From assembly GCA_964059195.1 (NCBI GenBank), contig CAXKWD010000007.1, forward strand, positions 23,075,023 through 23,139,022: a DNA stretch of 64,000 nt. Direction: 5' to 3'. A program made the position numbers and the translations under genes. Below, piece by piece: positions 22,933-35,544 of this stretch (position 1 is its first letter; every line of letters starts with the position of its first letter). The notes beneath the pieces were generated by a model, which worked only from the letters and a program-made list of their open reading frames with translations, had not been told where the DNA came from and did no database searches. This DNA is from Ectobius pallidus (taxonomy: Eukaryota > Arthropoda > Insecta > Blattodea > Ectobiidae).

Positions 22933-23855
22933 CTAGCATGTGCCCGCGGCTTCGCCCGCGATGATTATTTCAAAAATTAAAAATCAATAGCATAATAGTT
23001 AAATCATTATATTTATTAACACCTAAATCACGTGGTCTACATACCACGATTATATAGCGTCGCCTGGTAAAAGCGACTTCAGATTCGAGTTCCTTGGCCC
23101 AGAAAACCCCTGTATAGTGAGTTTCGTCCAAATCGAACAATGTTTGACCATATTTAGGCCTATACTGATTATCCCTCTTCCGTGTTGGTTGAAAATTTCA
23201 TATGTCTGCGGGCCTTGATATTCTAAACAAATGAATCGTCCAGGATGGACTTACAAAATCAAGCGATGGGCCGCGATAATTATTTAAAAAATTAAGAGCA
23301 TAATAGTTAAATCATTATATTTATTAACACCTAAATCACGTGGACAACATACCACGATTAGATAGCTTCGCCTGGCAAAAGCGACCTCAGATTCGAGTTC
23401 CTTGGCCCAGAAAACCCCTGTACAGTGAGTTTCGTCCAAGTCGAACTATGTTTGACCATAGTTAGGCCTATATTGAATATCCCTCTTCCGTGTTGGTTGA
23501 AAATTTCATACGTCTGCGGGCCTTGATATTCTAAACAAATGAATCGTCCAGGATGAACTCACAAAATCAAGCGATCGCCCGCGATAAAGATTTCAAAAAT
23601 TAAAAATTAAGAGCATAATAGCTAAATCAATATATTTATTATCATCTAAATCACGTGAATTACATACCACGATTAGATAGCGTCGTCTGGTAAAAGCGAC
23701 CTCAGATTCGAGGTCCTTGGCCCAGAAAACCCCTCGTCGCCTGGTAAAAGCGACCTCAGATTCGAGGTCCTTGGCCCAGAAAACTTCTGTATAGTGAGTT
23801 TCGTCCAAGTCGAACAACGTTTGACCATATTTAGGCCTATATTGATTATCCCTCT

Positions 23856-23897
<42 letters not shown>

Positions 23898-24295
23898 CCT
23901 CTTCGGTGTAGGTTGAAAATTTCATATGTCTGCGTGCCTTGACATTATAAACAAATGAATCGACCAGCGTGAGCTACAACATTCAAGCGATCGCGAAAGT
24001 TTCATTTCCAAGGTATGACAAAAATAGCCAAAACCAACTGTAATTGATTTTACATTGAAATATATTACTGAAAACTGATGCTTCGAAAACGCAAAAAATG
24101 CACGTTTTCTGCCCGTTTTTCACTCATAACTCGCGAAGGAAAGGTAAAATTAAAATTCCGGCTTCGAGGTGCACTTTCCGACCCTAGTCCATCTATGTTT
24201 AAAATTTCAGATCTCTGCGTTCAGTAGATTTCGCTGGGCATCGCGGACAAACAGACAGACGGAGGAAGACAGACACTTCCTTTTATTAATATAGA
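22933..24295 (-). mobile_element. Helitron-like element, second family, with internal 310-bp repeats
   Basis: On the minus strand it starts TC (tctatattaataaaaggaag) at 24295 after an A. It ends with a GC-rich hairpin (cgcgggcgaagccgcgggc) and CTAG at 22933-22936, followed by T. The 3' two-thirds consist of three diverged direct units of about 310 bp (about 22957, 23267 and 23576). The third contains an extra 53-bp tandem duplication (about 23682-23787) and a (TAA)n run. No Rep/helicase is encoded. Partial relatives lie at 31459-32098 and 62158. Confidence 0.75.
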
Positions 24296-24299
24296 TTTA

Positions 24300-26270
24300 T
24301 ACCCATTTGTGAATTACCCCGATCACGAACATGTGCTCATTTTGGTGGCGTCCTAATAAAAATATAATGTGAAAAAATCATATTTAACGCTTATAAATTT
24401 AAGACAGAAAACCAGCTTTCAACAAGTCTAAGTCCGCTTTAGACTGGAAATAAACAAAATAAAATAAATAAAATGCTTACAACATTATTTTTCGGCAGTC
24501 GGTTATAGTTCTATCATTCATTATTAGGAATATTTTCAATGTTGGACAGCTGAGATAAGCACATAGGCTAATTTTAAGCCTCTTTAATTATGAGAGTTAA
24601 AGCGTAGAGCGAAATTAGTGACCCTTTTCCATTACAGTGACCCTTTACATTACTATATTAGCAGATGATCATTTAAGGTTACGGTTCCTATTGCAATATT
24701 GTACACATTAAATACAGGACTATTATAAATTTCATGTTTTCATTTTAGAGAAACAATTCAATCTACTAGATTAATTAATTCATAAGAAAACTGATACTAA
24801 AATAAATGAGTCTTCAGGGTAACGCGAAATATGCCGATGGTTCATAAAATAAATGAAAGAACTACGATCATTGAAAGGAGCATGAATTTCGACTCCATGC
24901 AAAAGTATTTAACAGAAAGCAGGAGTTCATGCTTAGTAATCTTCTAATTCACAGAAAATAAGTTTAATTTTTTACTTTCTCCCATATACACACTATAGAG
25001 AAAATACAGTATAGGTAAGTTAGTGATCGTTATATAAATCGAAATCACGATAACGCCAGAAAACATGTTAAAATGCGTAGAAACCGAAAAAAAAAGTTTT
25101 CGGAATTATGTAGATCCGTTTGTTTATCTGTATTTATATCTGTGTGTCTGTGCTGGCCTGTTGTGGGTGAACGAAGTTGTAAGCTATTTTTGGATTATGA
25201 ACTTCTGCACTTATTGTACCCCCTAAAATTTGGTTTATAGGCTATTTGTAAAATATTAAGGGTAGTTTACATGAAATCATTTGCATAATTTTGATTTTTG
25301 AAAGAAAAAGATATTAATAAATTATTAATTTTAAAAGCTTCTAACTTGCGTAATAAATAGCTTTATTAGTTTTCCTACAATAATTACCGAGAGGTAGCTT
25401 AATTATGTCCATTTTCGATTTTTCTTGGCTTTGGTTGAAGGTAGTTGAAATTTTGCACAGTAATATTTTAGAGACAGTTGAAATTAACATTTTGTAATCA
25501 GACACATTTCTTTGCAAAATTAATAGTTATCAATATAATAACGTACAATAAATGCACACTATCAGAAGATATACGGAAATAACTCTACTAACGCTAGGTA
25601 TACTTTTGTTTATAAGGATGTAGTAACAAGAATTCTACTAATAATTATTTTGATATGTAATAAGTAGGGATAGTCACATTTCGTTAATCCCCAAAACACG
25701 AAATTAGTAATAGAAGTTCAAATTACTGTAATAAATTCGTTTCTCGTGTTTTTTATTCAAAATATGTGTTTATTCATTCGCGAAATGTGATACTTTTCGC
25801 GAAATACCCGGTTTTTAAGGTTTTATCCCATTTTTACGCGAAATACGGGCAAATGTAAATGTTCTACTTTATATTAACTCATATTTGAATCTATTGTATT
25901 TTGTTTATCCACAGAAAATATTTAAATTAAAAATGTGAGCCGTTGATGAAAACGTGAGTCGTCGGCTTTATTTGAAACGCGAAGATGTCATGGTCAACTG
26001 AAGAAGGGACTTTAGAGGAAGAGGGTGGAGGAAGGAGTTTCTGGCACCAAGATGTCGGCGGTCAGCGGCGTAATTCACGGCCGAAACAAGTAAACAAACG
26101 ACCGATCTATTCTTCCAGTCATTATATAATAGCAGAATAATACAAATTTAATAATGAATTAAAACAGCCTGTAAGTTACGTATTTCAACAATCTCGCGTT
26201 TAACGAAGTGGGCGTTGGAGGCTACAACCTGTAACGTCATGCTTCCCGCCGAATCCCGCGTGAAAGAGAT
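24300..26270. other. AT-rich sequence, nothing recognised
   Basis: At 25680-25870 there are several cgcgaaat/cgaaat blocks without a fixed spacing. No coding signature. A slightly GC-richer patch at 25980-26110 shows no motif. Confidence 0.45.
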
Positions 26271-26276
26271 GGAAGT

Positions 26277-26480
26277 AGGGATGAACATTGGTTGTTAAAA
26301 CATCGATATTCACTATGTTAAAATCGGCGGTAACCATCGATGTGACGATAATATCGATGTATTTTGACGTAAAACATCGATGTATATTTAAAATAAAAAC
26401 GCATGGTTTCAGAAAATTAGGCAACATTCATAAATAGACTGAAATATTTCTATGAAAACTATCGATGTTTTTGAAAAGTT
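26277..26480. other. Cluster of ATCGAT-core motifs
   Basis: Five copies of ATCGAT occur within about 200 bp (near 26303, 26335, 26354, 26375 and 26461), four of them as ATCGATGT. ATCGAT is the core of the insect DREF/BEAF element TATCGATA. The spacing is irregular. It could be a regulatory cluster or the subterminal region of an unrecognised transposon. Confidence 0.35.
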
Positions 26481-26594
26481 TGTCAATACGTCGTGAATGT
26501 CCGACTCAGTATGTATATTCATGAAAATTAATGCAAAAAACTGTGAATATTTAAAAAAAGTGTGCATGGAACGCCACGCGACAGAAGTGAAACT

Positions 26595-26985
26595 TGTTTT
26601 AATTTTTGGATTTTTTCAATTTTGGATTATTGGATGTTTCAATTTTGGATTGTAGAACTTTTAAATATTAGGTTTTTGAACTTTTTTTATTTTGGAATTT
26701 TTACATTTTTGATCTTTTAATTTTTTAATTTTAGAATTCTGGATTTTTTAATTTCGGATTTTTTATTTTTTAATTTTGGATTTTGAATTTTGAATTTTAA
26801 TTTTTTAAATTTTGGATTTTTTTATTTTGGATTTTACATATTTTAATTTTGGGGTTTTGGATTTTTTAAATTTCTGATCTTTGAAGTGTTTCATTTTTGG
26901 ATTTTTTATTTTAAATTTTTTAATTTGGGATTTTTAGATTTTTAAATTTTGGATTTTTTATTTTTAAATTTTGGATAAGCCTAAT
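26595..26985. repeat. T-rich minisatellite, degenerate tttttaattttggat units
   Basis: About 390 bp of one strongly T-biased strand in which (t)aattttggatttttt recurs with many length variants. C is almost absent. No coding potential. Confidence 0.75.
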
Positions 26986-26989
26986 CATT

Positions 26990-27960
26990 GAATTGATTGT
27001 TTTCTGTGCAGACCGTTCCATCACACCTCACTAAGAGCGTAACACTAATTTTGTGATGATTTTTAACGTAACACAAGATCTCGATTTACCCCTACCGCGG
27101 CTAAAGAAGTTTCACTTCAAAAACATCAATGTCGGGGAGAAACACAGATTGTTTTCCATTGATGATGGTGATGATGACGATGCGTGATTATTTTAACTTT
27201 ATTCGTACTTCTATTTTTTAAGTTCTACAAGTTGATAAATAAAACATTTTAGGATGAATTTGTGCATTTTTTTATCTGTTGTAACCACAATGTCAAGTAA
27301 GGAGTTTATTTAATTTTAAACTAAAATACAAGCACCTCAAGTAAGTCAGGTAAGCTGTTTCATTTTTATTTCATATGAATTCAAGACATTGTCGTATCAC
27401 TCCTGGATGTTGCTTGATATATATTATCAGTGTACGGAAAAAAATGCAGTTAGATTTAATAGCTGATTTTCAAGATTTTTTTTTTAACCATTTTTATGAC
27501 GAAATTCAATTTTTAAATAGCGAAATATATGTAGAAATTTTGCATTTTATTTGACGAAATCCTGAGTTTTTATTCACCACAAATCATCAACTCTGGTAAT
27601 AAGGGATGACTTGCCATATGACACCGTTTCCCTAAACTACAAAATATAAAACTTGTTCTGACACGTTTCACCTCTGAACTACTGTACCTTTACTTTTCAT
27701 GCTATATCTCCAGCTGCAATTAGTGCTAATAGACTACGCAGTAGCTAACCGGCTTCTCAAAAATTTCTCAGGTCACAAAATGAAATAAATCCTACCTACA
27801 AAATTTAATAATAGGCTACAAATCTTAATACGTATTTGTGAGAATGTTTCTGCAACATGTTTTGCAACATTCATTTCATGGATTATTTGCTTTTACTGAT
27901 GAATCATTTTATGGCAAATTACAATATGTATAACCGATTTAAGTCAGACCTACTTTAGTA
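26990..27960. other. AT-rich sequence, nothing recognised
   Basis: A short gatgatggtgatgatgac run at about 27162 is the only visible repeat. Confidence 0.45.
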
Positions 27961-28008
<48 letters not shown>

Positions 28009-28058
28009 CATCATCATCATCATCATCATCACCACCACCACCATAATCATAATCATCG
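27961..28058. repeat. Compound (ATT)n-(TCA)n-(CCA)n microsatellite
   Basis: Contiguous arrays of ATT, then ATC/TCA, then ACC, then degenerate aatcat units. Confidence 0.9.
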
Positions 28059-28059
28059 T

Positions 28060-28940
28060 CGTCATTAACATTTAAATAGCTACAAGTCACCAGGGGCTAT
28101 TCCATTCATGATGTATATTCTTTTTAATGCTAAGAGTACGTGCATTCCAATCCGGCCTTTTCTCTGCGAGTGGAGTCAACTCTGCAGCATCTACACAGAT
28201 TGTGCGGCCATGAGTTTTGAGTCAATTACCTAACAAACATCGGACCACTTTGGACGATCCACTCGATCTACTTGTAGAATTAGTATTCCTTTTTTCAGAC
28301 ATTTACCGAAACATATTTTTTTTTCCTCTTTGCAAGATACCGGTTGGCCTTTGTTTTGATGTAAATTATTAACGTTATAAAATTAAAAATATAGCCCAGA
28401 GAAGTACTTAAATGCAGTCCCCTACACTTCGATATTTTTGACACAAATGGTAATTTGGTCTATATTATCTTTATACACAGTAATTTGTATATGTGTGCAA
28501 TTATTTCACTTATATGATTTGTTCATTCTGTCTAAACATGTGAACTCAGCGAAAAAAATCATGATAATATATCTACTTTACAAATAAAGTTGATGTTTAT
28601 AATGTATTTTCGAAAACTAGTTTATACGAATTCTATATTCTTGAATGACACAAAACTACCTGACTAAAACTACTCACTGAAAGTTTATTGGGCTCTATGG
28701 AGTCTAGCGCCATGTTATGGAGCCTTTTTCTAGTTATATCATGGATGTAATTTCAGTGAAATTATTATAATTTATGTCACACTGTTCCTATAATCCGAAC
28801 TTAGAAACGGCCTCTGTTGCTTTAAAGAGGAAGATCAAATATATGCAGCCACCTAATCTTTTGTAATTCTACATCAGAGGATTTCAATGGAAAATAAAAA
28901 CGTTTATTCATTTATATATTTATGTATACGAGTATATACA
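28060..28940. other. AT-rich sequence, nothing recognised
   Basis: No frames or repeats that I can support. Confidence 0.45.
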
Positions 28941-28942
28941 AA

Positions 28943-29319
28943 CAGAGTGTCCCGAAAAAAGGTTCCAGTATTGAGAGAGGTTGCAGTATGCAACAAAGCA
29001 AGACAAAAAGTTCCCATAAACTAAACTGTCAATGATCACCATGTCTCTGATCTACTCTTCACAACATGAGCTCGATGTGACCACCATCCATTGCAATGCA
29101 GCCTTCCACCTTACGTCTCATGGAATCACGCATCCCATGGAACACCAACAAACAACAAACAATAAACTAGTAAAGTAGGCAAGATATGCGCATCGTACAA
29201 AGTCCATGATGACGTCGAAGATATGAAGTTTATAACCAATGTTTATGGAAAATTTTTGCCTTGCATTGTTGCATACTACAACCTCTCTCAATATTGGAAC
29301 CTTTTTTCGGGACATTCTG
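28943..29319 (-). mobile_element. Tc-type non-autonomous element with about 80-bp inverted repeats
   Basis: Near-identical inverted arms of about 80 bp begin CAGAGTGTCCCGAAAAAAGG at the left and its close complement at the right. Inside, the minus strand keeps a transposase C-terminus (29059-29137). The rest of the gene is deleted. I see no unambiguous target duplication; TATA follows the right end. Confidence 0.7.
29059..29137 (-). pseudogene. DDE transposase C-terminal remnant
   Basis: About 25 codons read DSMRRKVEGCIAMDGGHIEL and a stop at 29059-29061. The pattern (R)RRxxxCIxxxGGHxEHLL-stop is the usual end of IS630/Tc1-like transposases in insects, so it identifies the parent class of the enclosing element. 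No catalytic residues remain. Confidence 0.55.
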
Positions 29320-31130
29320 TATATATATATATCTATATCTGCCCGCACGCGTGTGCGTATGTGTGTGCGTGCGTGCACTAAAATCCAAAGTTTAAATTAC
29401 TTTTTATTATGAAAATGCGACTAGGTGCAATTCGGCAAGTTGTTATTACCTAAGGTTGAACTTTAAAACCGAAGTTCCTGTGGAAAATAATCTATATCTC
29501 TATGCGCTGTTAATAATTTTGTGCACCAAAACAATAATATAATTATTGATCAAACATTCATATGGCCATGAAATCATTGCTTTATATCCTAAATGAATGA
29601 AATTCACGATCGTGGTTTAAAACAGACATGTAATGTTAACTTGTTATAATCTATACGTGTTTAAAATTGTATTACTAAAAAATTTAAACATTTACTGCCT
29701 GTAAATTTTGATAGATGTAAGTAAAAACATACGATTGTAATCATTCTTTTTAACTTGCTTCTCTTCACTTCTTAACTCGACACTCATTCCAAATATATTA
29801 GCCTACTCTTCAGAAAAATGTATTATAAATAGGCGAACTACTATCGGAATCGTTTCTAATAAGATATCGAAAATGCACTTTAAAGCATATTCATACTAGG
29901 TAAGCTATAGCAATCATGTCGCGTAGTCGAAATTAGCCTAACAATGAAATTAAGTGATTTTAGTATTTGACTATTTGTACTCAATGGGCAATAGACGTCC
30001 AATTTCCAACGGATATAGGATTGTAGGGTTTATCAATTATAATAACATCAATGGATCTTTTTATTTTTATTAATATGGCAGTTTAATAGTAGCAAGAGTT
30101 AATTTTATATGAATAAATAAATATATATATATATACAATTATTCTGTCAGAATACTGAGTTAAGAGAGTTCCTGGGATATAGTCGAGCTAAATGCAAGAG
30201 AGTGAACAATTCTGATTAATAAATTGCACCGCTATAACCTTTTAGAAGGGTAACTGGAAAAACAACGAGAAGATGCAAGTTAAATAATGTCTTTTAAAAA
30301 CAAAATCAAACACCCCTTTGTAGCCAATGCCAAAAAAAAGGTATGTTCCTATAAATTAAATTATGAAAACGGTGTTAGCTATCATTAAGAAGTTACTGAT
30401 GAAGCTTTCGATTCACTCTTTATTGACATTCCTTTCCTATATTAGCCTATACTTAGGGCAATCAGTAGTCTATATTTACACAGCATCGTTGTACGATATT
30501 TTTCTGTACCTTCAATTTGCATGGAGACTTGAAATTATGAATGCCTGTAGAAAACAATTTCATCTATGATGACAGAAACAAAAAAAGACAACAAAGAAAC
30601 GTACTACAGGTTGGCTTCGGTTTTGATCCAGGCCTTAGCCCATTTCATATTGACGTGTGCCAAAATACGACGGTCCCCTGTCTATACATATACACATGTA
30701 AAAGGACGAAATTCCGATACATGCTGATACACCAGTACAGCTTTTAAACCCATATTACGAAAACAAGCAAGCAAAATAACTAGATCATTTTTTTAAACAT
30801 TTATTTTGTTGCACTGCAAGTAGGCCAACAACCTTGTGGCAGTGTTGCAAACAAATGCCAGCTGTACAAATATTGATACTATTACACACATTACATAAAA
30901 TGATAATTAATCTGATAACCTTTTTTTCACTGCTACTGACGTATAAATTCGTCACCACAAAGAATTCAATAGAAGAGGAATTATTAACTATTGGAGAGTT
31001 TATTTATTTTGAAATGTGAGGATTTTAATTTACATGTAATAGTTGGCATTCATGGAAACCAGGTAATCCCCTGAAATTTTTATATTGTTTTCAGACTTAT
31101 AGTTCACTGATGATTTCAATAGAATTTTTA
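29320..31130. other. AT-rich sequence, nothing recognised
   Basis: Contains a short (TA)n at about 30119-30135. The open frames at 30363-30747 show no family signature. Confidence 0.45.
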
Positions 31131-31139
31131 TATTAATAT

Positions 31140-31466
31140 ATAAAATCAGGTAAACTGATGTAAAAAAGTGCCAGAATTCTTTTGTTGAATCAGTGATAAA
31201 TAGAATTACGATACGCAGAAAATCAGTTATTTTTTAATCGATTTCCGAGTTAAGCTCCAGATCGATTCATTAAGCAGGGCTTACGGAAGAACAAAGGTCT
31301 AGTTTGATAAGCATATGTGAAGGAATATGTGGGTAGTGTTATCTGTCAAAGCTATCTGTATTGCAACTTCCAAAGCCGTATATAAGCACTGTAAAACAAC
31401 ATGTTGCTATGAGAACTGATTTACATTTGATAAATTATTTCTAATGTAATACCATAAAATATGCAA
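31140..31466 (+). repeat. 330-bp dispersed repeat, copy 1
   Basis: It aligns end to end with 36010-36340. Shared blocks include ttaagctccagatcgattca, ggcttacggaagaacaaagg and tgcaacttccaaagccgta. The right edge runs into the Helitron fragment at 31459. No terminal structure was found. Confidence 0.75.
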
Positions 31467-32098
31467 AAAATTAATAGCATAATAGTTAAATCATTATATT
31501 TATTAACACCTAAATCACGTTGACTCATACCACGATTAGATAGCGTCGCCTGGTAAAAGCGACCTCAATTCGAGGTCCTTGGCCCAGAAAACCCTTGTAT
31601 AGTGAGTTTCGTCCAAATCGAACAACGTTTGACCATATTTAGGCCTATATTGATTATCCCACTTATAAAAAAATAAAAATAATAATAATTATAATCCTCT
31701 TCGGTGTAGGTTGAAAATTTTATATGTCTGCGTGCCTTGACATTAAAAACAAATGAATCGACCAGCGTGAGCTACAACATTCAAGCGATCGCGATGGTTT
31801 CATGTCCAAGGTATGACAAAAATAGCCAAAGCCTACTGTAATTGATTTGACATTGAAATATACTGAAAACTGATGCTTCGAAAACGCAAAAAAATACACG
31901 TTGTCTGCCCGTTTTTCACTCATAACTCACGAACTAAAGCAAAAAATTAAAATTCCGGCTTCGAGGTGCATATCCTGACCCTTCAGTCCACCTATGTTTA
32001 AAATTTCAGTTTTCTGCGTTCAGTAGATTACGCTGGGCATCGCGGACAGTCAGCCGGACAGACGTAGGAAGACAGACACTTCCTTTTATTAATATAGA
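31459..32098 (-). mobile_element. Helitron-like element, second family, 3'-truncated copy
   Basis: The TC start (tctatattaataaaaggaag on the minus strand) lies at 32098. The following 640 bp match the element at 22933-24295, including one 310-bp unit and the segment with gcttcgaaaacgcaaaaaa. The CTAG hairpin end is absent at 31459. It has only one of the three internal units of the complete copy. Confidence 0.75.
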
Positions 32099-32099
32099 T

Positions 32100-32700
32100 T
32101 CTTATTGTTAAGGATTAAGTATCTTCTTAAATGAAAATCAGACAGTATAGAATCATCACCATGGAAACAAAATCAAATCTTTCAGTCTAGTGATCCTGTT
32201 TCTAAAACCTTTTACTAATGTCAAAAGCTAAGTTTTATCAGATAGATTCTTATTCGTGCAAGGACAAATGGGCAGAGAAGCGGAATTCAGCTCTGCGTAC
32301 ATTTTCTTGGAAGGGGAACAGCGGCGGGATAAAATTAACCCTTGTCATACAGTACCCGAACAGATTCTCCGATAACATCTACGACGCGCCATCACAACTT
32401 CATTAATGGCTTTTTTCTTAAGAAGACGTTGGTTCAGGCTGAGTTCAAAGCGGCAGTAAACCGTGAGAACTAGTTGGAAATATATTAAGTTGAGAATTAG
32501 TGAAGGAAAAAAGTAGACGCTCACAAAACAGACCGTGATTTTCATACCAAAGACTTAATTAATTTCCATTTAGTAAGCGGAAAAAACAAAGCTGCTTATG
32601 GTAAACCTTCAGGTAATAATCTTCTCGGTGCCTACAATACTACATCCAAAAACTGAAAAAAAAATGCTTTTAGCAGTTTGATGATGGAGCAACAAAGTTC
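32100..32700. other. Unassigned sequence
   Basis: The open frame at 32218-32406 (+) has no recognisable motif. Nothing else visible. Confidence 0.4.
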
Positions 32701-32714
32701 ATGGTTAATAACAT

Positions 32715-32777
<63 letters not shown>

Positions 32778-32852
32778 TATAATAATAATAATAATCAATA
32801 ATAATAATAATAATAATAATAATTATAATAATAATAATAATTATTATTATAA

Positions 32853-32885
<33 letters not shown>
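32715..32885. repeat. Compound (TAA)n/(ATT)n microsatellite with inverted symmetry
   Basis: A long TAA array passes through aattat switches into an ATT array, so the two halves are mutually complementary and could form a hairpin. The frames through it (poly-Ile, poly-Asn, poly-Tyr) are not genes. Confidence 0.95.
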
Positions 32886-32889
32886 GTGT

Positions 32890-33395
32890 CATTAGGCCTA
32901 ATATTACACGACAGTACGGTCACTCTTTCTGTCGGATTTCACCCTCCACCTGTCAAGGGAATGTAGGCCTAATGCCTAATGGGAGAAATATCCACGGTTA
33001 GGCTGGGAATCAAGTATAACTCGATCGGTAACACCTGAGCCAAACAGGCGCAGATAGCTTATCACTAGCAATGGAGTAAGTGCAGAAGAGAATGCATATA
33101 CTGTACTATTCATTCCAAACTATGCGGTTCATATGCCCGTAACTATTGAAAACAAAAATAAAGTGAATAAAGTATTTGTTTTTTAGTTATGAAATATTAT
33201 TATGTAATAGTACCGGTATGTAACTCACAGAATATCGCTGTTGGGTCTTCACTATTGAATGCTGTGAGGCTAACTAAGATGTTTATACACGGTCTGTACA
33301 GTATGTACTGACAAAGAACATCACGTGCTATGAAGGTTAGGCAGTTCTAGATAATTAACCGTTTCATTGTCAAGGCAGTCACATAGTCCAATCTT
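32890..33395. other. Unassigned sequence
   Basis: Contains two TAGGCCTAAT blocks. No coding or terminal repeat structure. Confidence 0.4.
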
Positions 33396-33399
33396 ATGA

Positions 33400-34068
33400 A
33401 ACCTAAAAATGGCTAAATAAGACGTTAAAAACTAAAAATGATTAAGACTGCTTTTCAAGTAAAATACGATAAAATAACAATATTTTAAATAATTAATTGA
33501 ATTATTATTGTTCTACTAAAATTACATTTTAAAAACCTGCCTAGATTTTGCATCTTGCTAATTGTTGCCAGTATATTATTTTGTAAGATGGAATATAGCA
33601 TTGCAATTTGTAATTTTGTCATTTTGAACCCTTTGTCCCGGTATAGGAAATCTTAAGTTAATCGAAATCCCGGTTTCTTTTTAAGAAAATTAAAGATATT
33701 ATTAAGAAGCTTACACTTGCAGTTTATTCACAATGTTCCCTCCAGCAAAACGCCGAAAACGAAGTATTCTAAAAGTTGATTTATTAATTGAAAAACGTTC
33801 TTGTTGAGTTTATAATTATGGTGGAGTTGGAAACGACAAGGGTAGTTTTAAAACTAAGCAAAAAGCATTCCTAAAGTTTTGTATTTCAGAGGCATGGAAA
33901 TTTAAGTGAAAATGACATGAATTACTATATTTTTTCAATGTGTTTATTGTACTTATTAAAATGAAATTTTTAAAAATCGTCCTAAAATGGTAAACATTGA
34001 AATAAAACTATTTTAATATGTTTAAAAACTAAAACAGGGTTTTTGAAAATCTAAAAATCCGGGCCCTA
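33400..34068. mobile_element. hAT-type element related to 20647-22224, left end missing
   Basis: The right end reads aaaatctaaaaatccgggcc then CTA at 34068, which parallels the right end of 20647-22224 (aaaacctaaatatccggtcc, CTA). The preceding block with acagggtttttgaaaa matches acagtgtttttaaaaa there. I cannot find the left inverted repeat, so the left boundary is approximate. Confidence 0.5.
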
Positions 34069-34069
34069 A

Positions 34070-35335
34070 TCATTACAGGATAAAACAGATTTTTAAAATG
34101 ATTGAATTAATACAGCCATTTAAATTTTTTATTACTTTTTGTACTTACATATGAACTATTCAAAGTAGATTGCTGATATAGCCTACCTTGACTTCTAATA
34201 CTTTCTTTATTCCATGCTAAGAAAAATGCCACCAACACGTTTGTAGGCAAAACGTGTTTAAAAGGCCACGTTTATTGCGTTATAAATGCAATATAATATA
34301 CACAAAGATAGTGAATACTGTACTACAATATATGTTTTGCATAAACGCATAGAAGAGATTTCATCAGTTTCTTTCTTCGCTATGTCATTCATAATTTCAT
34401 CAAGGTCAAGCTTTTATAATGCTTAATTTAGAATGGAAATCAGCATAAAATATTCCAAGTTCAAGTAGCCATCTCTATTTGTGTGCACAGATTTCATATC
34501 TGTAACTATTTTACACCTTCTAAGAAAATTATTATTATCTTCAAGGAAAATCATGGCCACTAAAACCCTCTAAAATACAATCTATTCACAAGTACACACA
34601 ATAAGAACCTCGTGTTATCATAACTTAAGTGTTCCGCAAGGATGTTGCATTATACAGCGAAATCAAAACTTGACATTCCTTTAAATCATGCATAAAACTT
34701 CAAAATTTCCTTTATTATTCGTAGCACATGATAACGATCACCAATCAGAGAGCTATTCTACTAGTCAGAGATCAGTGGGATAAGCTGAGGATCTGGTCGA
34801 TCCTTTACCCCTACCGTTTTCATTCTGTTCACTATAGCCTACCGGCATAGATATCACACGGAAGGAAACTTATCTTTATAACAAATATATGAATATAGTA
34901 TAATTTATTGGACAATGTTAGAATTTATTATTTTGTATTATCTTCGATTTACAGATATTGTAAATTATCTCATAAACAATTAAATCAGTTGATAGTAGCC
35001 AAACAAATAATATGGATAATTGTGATACAGGAAGTGAAATAGTTTATATTATACAAATACGCAATTACAAGAAATTAACTACGAAACACAAAAGCTAAGC
35101 TAGGTTCTTTCAATGGAATTTTACATACGAGGAATTATGTAAGAATGAGGTACCACTTCACTTATATTTATCTTTCACTTTGCTCGTTAGATTTTTTCAT
35201 AATTATTAATAATTATTATTTTGCTCCAGCTCCAATCACCAGAAGTAATATTTCAAATAGCGTAGATCTTCGGCACATGATTACATTTTTTCCTTACTTT
35301 CCTTCTTTTTGAATTGGACTCCTGTGGAGTTATGG
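34070..35335. other. AT-rich sequence, nothing recognised
   Basis: No supportable gene, inverted repeat or tRNA-like block. Confidence 0.45.
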
Positions 35336-35337
35336 AT

Positions 35338-35500
35338 GACCATAAGTCATTATACAGTCACATTTACGTCATTATATTCACACTTAAGTCATTACAATCA
35401 CACTTAAGTCATTATAACTACATAAGTCATTAAAATCACACTTAAGTCGTTACAATCACATTTAATTCATTACAATCACACTTAAAGTGATTATAACATC
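35338..35500. repeat. Minisatellite, about 20-bp unit
   Basis: Roughly seven diverged units of cacacttaagtcattacaat with length variants (acataagtcattaaaat, cacatttaattcattacaat). Confidence 0.8.
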
Positions 35501-35544
35501 TCAATGAATAATAAAACCTACTTATTTTCACAGCTATTTGGAAA

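Noticed and set aside
35338..35500. CRISPR-like array
   Set aside because: Units of about 20 bp are directly adjacent with no unique spacers, and the DNA is eukaryotic. It is a minisatellite.
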